From Streptomyces violascens (GTDB lineage Bacteria > Actinomycetota > Actinomycetes > Streptomycetales > Streptomycetaceae): DNA of 64,000 nt. The position numbers and the translations under genes were made by a program. Shown piece by piece: positions 57,990 to 64,000 of this stretch (its first letter is position 1; every line of letters starts with the position of its first letter). The stretch is from contig NZ_BMUA01000001.1 of NCBI RefSeq assembly GCF_014649955.1, positions 1 to 64,000 of the forward strand, in the 5' to 3' direction. The notes below the pieces were generated by a model. It saw only the letters and a program-made list of their open reading frames with translations, was not told the DNA's origin and did not search any database.

Positions 57990-58310
57990 GCCCTGGTCTT
58001 GCCGCAGACGTCGAAGGTCAAGCTGTACGCGGCGATCCGTCGGGATCACCGGGCCGGCCTGATGATGCGGCAGCTGGAGCGCAATTCGTCGCGCAGACCC
58101 ATCCGCCCGGGGTGGAGGCGGAGGTCAACTTCGGCGACGTGGCCGTGCGGCTCGCCGGCGAGCTGGTGACCTGCTATCTCTTCTCCTTCCGCCTGTCGTA
58201 TTAGGCAAGTCCACCAGGTGTTCGCCTCTGTCGGTCAGAAAGCCTTCTTCGAAGGCCACGTGCATGCGCTGCGGGTGCTGGGCGGGGTCCCTCCACAATC
58301 TCGCCTCCGC
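57990..58310 (+). pseudogene. IS21-family IstA transposase scraps
   Basis: Reads SKVKLYAAIRRDHRAGLMMR, then in another frame VAQTHPPGVEAEVNFGDVAV, RLAGELVTCYLFSFRLSY-stop, and HQVFASVGQKAFFEGHVHAL with RVLGGVP. These are blocks of IS21 IstA proteins with an internal deletion and frame breaks. No IstB is present. Inserted within the split IS630 interval. Confidence 0.65.
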
Positions 58311-58464
58311 CCGGGCCCGGGTCGAGGAACCAGCTAAGGCCGGCTGAGTGGCAGGCCCGAAGGGGGCTGTGGGATGGTGAGGGGGCAACGCAGATCTGCG
58401 GCACAAGCAGGCATTGGTTGCGCCGAGCTCGCTGCCCATTGGCGACCGCGACGACGGCCTCCGC

Positions 58465-59646
58465 TCACGGGGTACTGGGATCCTCGGCGCACAGTGCGTG
58501 GTCGATCAGGGAGCTGGCCGCTTTCTCTTGGTCCAGTATGTGCTTCGGGGTGTCGCCGCGTGCCTCGGACATCGAGACCACGGCACTTCGCCTGGCGTCG
58601 TCGGTGACGCCGTTGAGGGTGATGTAGCCGCCGTCCCCGCCCTCGTGGCTCCAGTAGGTTCCTCCGCAACTCAGGGGGCGTTCGACCAGGCCGAGCCCGT
58701 ATCGGCCGCCGGGCCATAGCTGTTGGACCTCCGCGCTCACGGGAACCGTCTGCTTCATCTCGGCCAGCTGCCGCGTCGGTAGCAGGTCGCCCGCGAGCAG
58801 CGCGCGGAGGAAGACGTTCTCGTCCCGAGTGGTCGTGACCCACGAAAGGTTCTCGTGGTCCACCGGTATCTGGTCGGTGACGTCCACCCGGGAACCGGGG
58901 CCGAAGAGCTGGTATGCCTGGGCGTGCGGCTGGGGCAGGGTGGGCGAAGTGCCATTCCACAGGGACTGGTCGAGGCCGAGCGGTCGCAGGATGCGGTTTT
59001 CGATCTCTTGGTGGGTGGGGTGACCGGTGGCCTTCTGGATGATCATGTCGAGCAGGACGTAGCCGGTGTTGGAGTACGCCCAGCCCTTGCCGGGCGGGAA
59101 GTCCGGCGCGTGGGCCACGGCGCGGGCAACCAGCTGCTCGGGGCCGTAGACGTCGTGGCGCTGCTGGTAGTACTCCTTGGGCGTTGTGTATCCGGGCAGG
59201 CCGTCGGGGATGCCGCTGGTGTGCTGGAGCAGCTGGCGGATGGTGACCCGGCTGCCGTCGTTGCCCCTACTCTGCACCACTCCCGGCAGCCAGTGGTCGA
59301 CCGTGTCGTGAAGGGACAGCCTGCCCTCGGCCTCCAGTTGGAGGACCACCGTGGCGACCAGCGCCTTGGACGTGCTGGCCATGCGGAAATAGCCATTGGA
59401 AGGGACCGGGCGGCCGGTGTCCAGGTCGGCGGTGCCGCTGGTGGCGACCGACTGCCGACCGTCAGGTGCGATCACGCGGACTTGCACACCGCTGATACCG
59501 AGGGCGTGGATCGCCTCGGCGTCCTGGCGTAACCGCTCCACGGGGGAGGGCCCGGCGGGCTTGGCGCTGGTGGTGGCCGCGCAGGCGGCGAGCAGCGTAG
59601 CGACACCAAGTGCCATGGCGAGGTGCTTTCGCAGAATCGAACTCAT
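58465..59646 (-). CDS. Serine beta-lactamase-family lipoprotein (D-Ala-D-Ala carboxypeptidase-like)
   Basis: A 393-residue class C beta-lactamase/serine hydrolase. The lipoprotein signal ends in LLAAC (Cys 22). The catalytic triad motifs are STSK (91-94), YSN in WAYSNTGY, and HEGG near residue 350 as the KTG/HxG equivalent. DTVDHWLPGVV and RQLLQHTSGIPDG are also family marks. It should be an extracellular, membrane-tethered peptidase/esterase or beta-lactamase-like enzyme. It lies within the interval that splits the IS630, with the reductase at 59870 divergent from it. Confidence 0.9.
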   Translation of the reverse strand: MSSILRKHLAMALGVATLLAACAATTSAKPAGPSPVERLRQDAEAIHALGISGVQVRVIAPDGRQSVATSGTADLDTGRPVPSNGYFRMASTSKALVATVVLQLEAEGRLSLHDTVDHWLPGVVQSRGNDGSRVTIRQLLQHTSGIPDGLPGYTTPKEYYQQRHDVYGPEQLVARAVAHAPDFPPGKGWAYSNTGYVLLDMIIQKATGHPTHQEIENRILRPLGLDQSLWNGTSPTLPQPHAQAYQLFGPGSRVDVTDQIPVDHENLSWVTTTRDENVFLRALLAGDLLPTRQLAEMKQTVPVSAEVQQLWPGGRYGLGLVERPLSCGGTYWSHEGGDGGYITLNGVTDDARRSAVVSMSEARGDTPKHILDQEKAASSLIDHALCAEDPSTP

Positions 59647-59869
59647 GGCTGGATGCTAGTTTCGGCCCCCACGGAGTGCGATCCGGCCAACCCCATGATC
59701 GGAGTTGGGATATCCCCCCCCAGCGCGTGCCTTGGGGGTTCAGAAGACAGACTCTGCCGCGCATTGAAAAAAGTTGCGGGCCGCTGTCGATCCGGCCGCG
59801 TCCCATTCGACGTCATGATGTGCGGCGCCTCGCCACACAGTGACGCGACAGGACCTGACGAGGAAACAC

Positions 59870-60514
59870 GTGGATCAACTGCTGAGAGTGATGAGTTTCA
59901 ACGTCTCGAGTGAGGGGATCGGTGCCGGTGAGCACCAGAGTCTCGAGCGACCGTTCGGCCACGGCCATCCCGAGAGGCTGTTCGCCTGGGCCGGAGCCAC
60001 GGCGAGCTGGCCCATGCGCACGGATTCCGGAGGGAGCCGGGGCCTCGACGACTACTTCACGCGAGACTTCGCACGCAACATCGGTGCCGAGATCATGGGC
60101 CGCAACAAGTTCGGGCCCCAGCGTGGGCCCTGGCAGGACCATGAGTGGCGCGGCTGGTGGGGGGAGGAGCCTCCCTTCCACACGCCGGTGTTCGTCATGA
60201 CCCACCACGAGCGTCCGTCGTTCACGCTCTCCGACACCACGTTCCACTTCGTTGAAGGCGAACCGGCCGAGGTCCTTGTACGGGCGCGGGAAGCGGCGCG
60301 GGGCAAGGACGTCCGACTCGGCGGCGGGGTCACCACCATCCGGCAGTTCCTTGATGCCGACCTCGTCGACACCATGCATGTGGCGGTCGCGCCGGTAGAG
60401 CTCGGGTCCGGGCTACGACTTTGGGAGTCCCCCGATGAGCTGCTCGACCGCTTCCACCTGGAGATCGTGCCCAGCCCGAGCGGCGTGACGCACCACCTGT
60501 TCTGGCGAAGGTGA
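59870..60514 (+). CDS. Dihydrofolate reductase-family (RibD C-terminal type) protein
   Basis: A 214-residue protein of the RibD C-terminal/DHFR-like group: VMSFNVSSEGIGAGEHQSLE, DDYFTRDFARNIGAEIMGRN, TPVFVMTHHERPSFTLSDTT, then EVLVRAREAARGKDVRLGGG and TTIRQFLDADLVDTMHVAVA. GG(G/V)-x(T)TI-x-QFL-x-A-LVD is the family signature. These bind NADPH and reduce pterin- or deaminated-type substrates; the substrate is not known. GTG 59870 with GAGGAAAC upstream is preferred. Complete. Confidence 0.85.
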   Translation: MDQLLRVMSFNVSSEGIGAGEHQSLERPFGHGHPERLFAWAGATASWPMRTDSGGSRGLDDYFTRDFARNIGAEIMGRNKFGPQRGPWQDHEWRGWWGEEPPFHTPVFVMTHHERPSFTLSDTTFHFVEGEPAEVLVRAREAARGKDVRLGGGVTTIRQFLDADLVDTMHVAVAPVELGSGLRLWESPDELLDRFHLEIVPSPSGVTHHLFWRR

Positions 60515-60744
60515 CGCAAGGGCCCACTCGGGGCCGGCTGAAAGGCTGGTCAGGCACTCAACGACCAGCCGTTCGGCGGACTCGCCCTGATCAAGCGCCC
60601 TCTGACACCTGCAGGGCTGCCTCGACGGCCCGCCGCCCTCACGGGCTGCGGGCCGTCCCACGAAGTGACGTCATTTCTCGCGAACATTCACGGCCCGGCA
60701 GACCGCCCGTCGACGCTCAAACCGATGGACGGACGCTGCTTGAA

Positions 60745-61089
60745 GTGAACGAAGCCAACGGCTCATCCCACCGAGGGAAGAAGGCCATAGATCGCCTGAC
60801 CAGGGCGTTTCCGAACGCTGTCATGGTCCACACCCCCGTGCACGCCTCCTGGACGAACCAGATCGAGATCTTCTTCTCCATCGTCCAGCGCAAGGTCGTC
60901 TCGCCCAACGACTTCACGGACCTCAGCGAGGTCCGGGACCGGCTCCGAGCATTCGAAGACCGCTACAACTCCACAGCACAGCCGTTCCAGTGGAGGTTCA
61001 CCACCTCCGACCTGGACGATCTGCTGGCCAGGCTCGACCGACACACACTCGATCAGCAGGAAGAATCCTCCGCCCGTCTCTCCGCATGA
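60745..61089 (+). pseudogene. IS630-family transposase, 3' half
   Basis: Reads NGSSHRGKKAIDRLTRAFPN, AVMVHTPVHASWTNQIEIFF and SIVQRKVVSPNDFTDLSEVR (catalytic Glu in NQIEIFFS), ending HTLDQQEESSARLSA. The residue order continues exactly from the FWIVD end of the 57013 frame. It has no start of its own. The stop is followed by the conserved element end at 61087-61122. Confidence 0.75.
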
Positions 61090-61124
61090 TCAACCCCCGA
61101 AGGACTTCGAGCGTCGACCACTTA
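61085..61124 (+). repeat. IS630-type element 3' end
   Basis: GATCAACCCCCGAAGGACTT, CGAGCGTCGACCACTTAG follows the transposase stop, matching the solo copy at 53686-53724 in the opposite orientation. It marks the 3' end of the element. A TAG/ACCTGTGCTTGA-type sequence after it also occurs after the ISL3 scrap (near 39470). Confidence 0.6.
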
Positions 61125-61188
61125 GAACCTGTGCTTGATATCGAAGGCCTGTGTTCGACAGGTGGACGTCTCCGCGTAGGTTGCCGCT

Positions 61189-61689
61189 ATGACGAACGAC
61201 TGGCGAAGGGATCGGATCGGGAGCGCCCTGCGGGGCGAGAACCCAACGGTGTTGCGGCATTTGGAAGCGGGGTTCGCGGCGATTGGGGACGTCCAGTTCC
61301 TGCCGGGATACTCGGTGCTGCTCGTGGACGATCCGCAGGTGCAGCGGCTCTCCGACCTTCCGAAGGCGAAGCGGCTGGCCTTCTTGTCGGACATGGACGC
61401 GCTGGGCGAAGCAGTCGAGCGCGCTTGCCGGCGGCTTGACCCAGCCTTCCGCAGGGTGAACCTGGAGATCCTCGGCAACACGGATGGGTTTCTGCATGTG
61501 CATGTGTGGCCGCGATTCGATTGGGAGCCGGAGGATCTTGTGCGCATGCCGGTGTGGCTCTACTCCCTGGAGCATTGGAGGGACGAACGCTATGCCCTGT
61601 CTCCGCGGCATGACGCTCTGCGAGAGGCCATCGGAAAGGAGTTGGACCTCCTGACTGTCAAGCCCCGGGTTTCGTGGAGAGTGAGTTAG
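61189..61689 (+). CDS. HIT-domain protein, C-terminus overwritten by IS3
   Basis: About 155 native residues of a HIT (histidine triad) protein: LGRENPTVL-like start, FAAIGDVQFLPGYSVLLVDD, LPKAKRLAFLSDMDALGEAV and the active-site HVHVWPRFDWEPEDL (H-x-H-x-W-P variant). Streptomycete homologues are annotated as diadenosine tetraphosphate hydrolase-like nucleotide hydrolases. The last nine residues or so (KPRVSWRVS) lie within the left end of the IS3 element, so the native tail is lost. The core motif is intact and the protein may still work. Confidence 0.8.
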   Translation: MTNDWRRDRIGSALRGENPTVLRHLEAGFAAIGDVQFLPGYSVLLVDDPQVQRLSDLPKAKRLAFLSDMDALGEAVERACRRLDPAFRRVNLEILGNTDGFLHVHVWPRFDWEPEDLVRMPVWLYSLEHWRDERYALSPRHDALREAIGKELDLLTVKPRVSWRVS

Positions 61690-62605
61690 CTGGTTTTCTG
61701 GAGTGGCGCAGGGGGTTCGGCCGTGTAATAGGCGGCCTCGCGCTCGGCCGGGGTGACGTGTGCCCGAGCTCGCCGTGCAGGCGTCGCTGGTTGAACCAGT
61801 CGATGTACTCGGCGACCGCGATCTCAACGTCGTTGATGGACGTCCACGGCCCCTTGTTGCGGATCAACTCGGCCTTGAACAGGCTGTTGAACGCCTCGGC
61901 GAGGGCGTTGTCATACGAGTCCTCCTTGGAGCCGACCGAGGCCACGGCCGCCTCGTCGGCGAGGCGTTCGGTGTAGCGAATGGCACGATATTGGACTCCG
62001 CGGTCGGAGTGATGTGTGAGGCCGGTGAGGTCGGTGCCAGTGTGCCGACGGCGCCAGATCGCCATCTCCAGGGCGTCGAGCGCGAGGTCGGTGTAGTGGC
62101 TGGTGGCGACCTGCCAGCCGACGACCATGCGGGAGAACACATCGATGACGAAGGCCGCGTAGACCCAGCCGGAGAAAGTCCTGATGTAGGCGATGTCGGC
62201 AACCCACAGGTGGTTTGGGGCAGTTGCGGTGAACTGCCGCTCGACCAGGTCGGCCGGGCGGTCGGTCTCCGGGGCCGGCCGGGTAGTGCGCGGGCTCCTG
62301 GCACGGATCACCCCGCGAAGTCCTGCCAGCCGCAGGAGGCGTTCGACCGTGCAGCGGGCCACCTCGACTCCTTCGCGGACCAGAGCCGCGTGGACCTTGC
62401 GGGCGCCGTAGACGCCGTAGTTGTCGGCGTGAATCTGGCATATCTCCTCGGCGAGCTGCTCGTCGCGCATGCTGCGGGCCGACGGTGGGCTGTGGGCGGC
62501 GAAATAGGTGCTCGGCGCGATCGGCGCGTCTGTCTCGGCGAGGACGTCGCAGACCGGCTCGACGCCGAACGTTTCCTTGTACTGGTCGATGTAGGCGACC
62601 TTCAT
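61686..62605 (-). CDS. IS3 orfB, DDE transposase
   Basis: From ATG 62605: PSTYFAAHSPPSARSMRDEQ, the DDE core LWVADIAYIRTFSGWVYAAF (D), HHSDRGVQYRAIRY (D) and EAFNSLFKAELIRNKGPW (E), then NQRRLHGELGH. A small insertion after ELGH shifts the frame; the other frame gives VTPAEREAAYYTAEPPAPLQ and a TAA at 61686, the normal end. The catalytic core is intact and the tail shift may not matter. Confidence 0.8.
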
Positions 62606-62914
62606 CGCAGTGGACGGTCCAGCTCCGCGGCGAAGAAGGCGGACTTCAATATCGCGTTCGCCCGCCGCAGTTCCTTCGCCTCCCGCTCCAACTCCGCGAT
62701 CCGGGAGGCCTCCGCGCTGGTAGTCCCGGGCAAGGTGCCCTCGTCGATCTCAGCCCGCTTCACCCACCCACGCAGGGCCTCGGGATGTACATCGAGCTGG
62801 TCGGCAATCCGCTTGATCGCACCGGACCGGCCGACCGGGTCCTTGCGGGCCTCGACGGCCAGGCGCGTAGCGCGTTCACGCAGTTCGTCGGGGTACTTAC
62901 GGGGGAGCAGCCAT
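62602..62914 (-). CDS. IS3 orfA, helix-turn-helix protein
   Basis: Codes PRKYPDELRERATRLAVEAR, IADQLDVHPEALRGWVKRAE and the leucine-zipper EASRIAELEREAKELRRANA, ending ATGA so that orfB starts inside its stop. ATG 62914 would read MAAP, then hit TAA in this sequence because of five C (62901-62905, G on plus); with four C it reads MAAPRKYPDEL as in related elements. A longer frame from 62967 avoids this but starts in the terminal repeat. Confidence 0.7.
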
Positions 62915-63066
62915 GAACGGCATCCTTCCGGGACTTGATGATCTCCATCAAACCGGGGGCGATTCATGTAGTTGTGGATGGCGTCCGATCCCGGTGCAGG
63001 GCACGAGTCCCTGCCCTCGGGGCACCCATACGCGGGTTCTACGTCAAGGGTGTGCCATCGACGTGG

Positions 63067-63618
63067 TCACCGGTGGCGTTGCATCCGCCCCGCCAGGGTG
63101 TTCTCGGCACGACGCTCGTCACGCGGGAGTCGGCGGGCATCCCAGCCACCTGTGGAACTGGACTGCGAGACCTCAAGGGCCCGGCAGGAGACGGCGCGCG
63201 GCACCCGGTGACTGGCCCTCTGGTCGGTGATGAAGTCCGCAACCACCACTTGTCGTCCTTGACCCACAGGACCACCGTTTCCGTCGGGCTGATGGTGCGG
63301 TGCACGGTATCGCGCGGATGCAGATGCGGAGTAGGCGTACGCGCTGGTGATTTCCTTGGCCTGGGCGGCCATGAGAACGGCTGCCAGGTACTCCTCGGCG
63401 CGCGGCGGAGTGATCTTCCCGGCGTCATCGAAGAGGGGCGGCGGGGTGATCGGGGAGTACGGCCCAAGGTCTGCGCCCATCGCGCCGGCAGTGGTGATCG
63501 CGGTCCGCGATCGTGCGCCACTGCCGAAAGCGATCAAGAGTCCGCAGGGGCTGCCGCAGTCCAACCAGCTGGTTGTCGAGGTGATGTCCCGGGCCTTGGC
63601 CAGGATCCTCGCTTGCAC
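63067..63618 (-). pseudogene. AEAYLAAV-type conserved protein, second copy, frame disrupted
   Basis: Reads GADLGPYSPITPPPLFDDAG, KITPPRAEEYLAAVLMAAQA and KEITSAYAYS. Then in another frame DTVHRTISPTETVVLWVKDD and KWWLRT. Related to 29945-30211. Beyond about 63240 the sequence is not protein-like. A break near 63330 and loss of the C-terminus make it a decayed copy. Confidence 0.45.
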
Positions 63619-63884
63619 AGTTCCTGCATAGGAATTGATCCCACTTTGTCAGTATCGTTTTCGCCGCAACGCCAGAGTCGGTCTCATCGGCAGGGCAAAT
63701 CCCGTGGAGGCGCGGGTGATGGGCGGGCGTGACACCCGACGGCTCGGCCGGCCGTGCGGGGCCGTCGCTGCTCGGCCTCACCCCGCAGCAGCGAGTGCTC
63801 ATCGAATTCGCTCCTTCGGGTGGCGATCGGCTCCGACAGCCGGGAACAGGCCGCCGAGTCCGCCGGCGCTGGCACGATGACCCG

Positions 63885-64000
63885 GTGGACACCACGGACA
63901 TCGCGGCGCAGCGCGACCAGGTCGGATACGTGCTGCGCAAGCTTCCCCAAGTAACTCTGCTGTTTTGGGCGTTGAAGATGGTGGCGGTGACCCTGGGGGA
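63885..64000 (+). CDS. COG4705-like membrane protein, N-terminus only (runs off the window)
   Basis: From GTG 63885: DTTDIAAQRDQVGYVLRKLP, QVTLLFWALKMVAVTLG. The RKLPQVT-x-x-FW-x-x-K opening is typical of the COG4705 membrane protein family in actinobacteria. The frame is open to the last base. Start and function are uncertain because the gene is cut by the window. Confidence 0.5.
   Translation, partial: MDTTDIAAQRDQVGYVLRKLPQVTLLFWALKMVAVTLG

Larger units (their letters stand above)
61652..62966 (-). mobile_element. IS3-family insertion sequence
   Basis: A complete-looking IS3 element. Imperfect terminal repeats: left TGACTGTCAAGCCCCGGG.. and right (minus) TGAATCGCCCCCGGTTTGAT share a core of about 14 of 18 bases (CCCCGGGTTT..TGGAGA). 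Between them lie orfA and orfB on the minus strand with an ATGA overlap. No clear 3-bp target duplication could be read. It interrupts the HIT gene. Confidence 0.8.

Overview
The window is high-GC DNA with frequent GTG/TTG starts, strong GC bias at third codon positions, GGAGG-type ribosome sites and family content (RICIN-domain secreted enzymes, SigE-family sigma factor, WYL, TetR and MmyB-type regulators, RacP/DUF6192, ALF-type coiled-coil proteins) typical of Streptomyces or a close relative such as Kitasatospora. Its density of secreted hydrolases, broken genes and insertion-sequence scraps suggests a chromosome arm or another accessory region. This is inference; no rRNA, tRNA or core operon is present to place it. 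Layout: 0-7.5 kb holds an IS110 scrap, a three-repeat beta-rich protein, a WYL regulator divergent from an NAD(P)-binding protein / VOC protein / winged-helix protein operon, and small secreted or hypothetical genes. 8-17.3 kb holds a beta-propeller/Ig-like protein, a frameshifted hypothetical, the left end and tnsA scrap of a Tn7-like transposon inside a 2'-5' RNA ligase-like gene, an aromatic amino acid hydroxylase, a gamma-glutamyltransferase, a RelE-like pair and a membrane protein. 17.4-19 kb holds an NTPase scrap joined to a terpene synthase that is broken only at three runs of seven C. 19-29 kb is a carbohydrate-degradation island: an SGNH hydrolase with ricin lectin, a LASTG-anchored GH-A glycosidase, a RICIN-domain glycosidase-like protein, GH10 scraps (one fused to a peptidase), and an ECF sigma factor with a membrane partner. 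Four copies of an unusual two-part motif (GGCAAC, exactly 21 bp, GGCAAC) sit upstream of secreted-protein starts here. 29-31 kb is a transposase graveyard. 31-38.8 kb holds a TetR regulator divergent from a darcynin / membrane protein / multicopper oxidase operon with a large palindrome between them, then an O-methyltransferase, a small dimeric-barrel protein and an ornithine-cyclodeaminase homologue. 38.8-42.6 kb mixes IS scraps with a colicin-type immunity protein and its neighbour, and a RacP/DUF6192 pair. 42.9-49.5 kb holds a large secreted NucA/NucB-like nuclease, a DUF6461 gene, a broken ALF coiled-coil gene, and genes bracketed by TGCGCA repeats that look like iterons. 49.5-64 kb holds a secreted lipase, a beta/gamma-crystallin protein, several IS elements (IS630, IS21, IS3), an MmyB-type regulator with an alpha/beta hydrolase, a DUF3224 protein, a serine beta-lactamase-like lipoprotein, a RibD-type reductase, a HIT protein cut by IS3, and the start of a membrane protein that runs off the end. 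Many breaks in reading frame fall at G/C homopolymers, so sequencing error is a serious alternative to gene decay for some of the pseudogenes listed.
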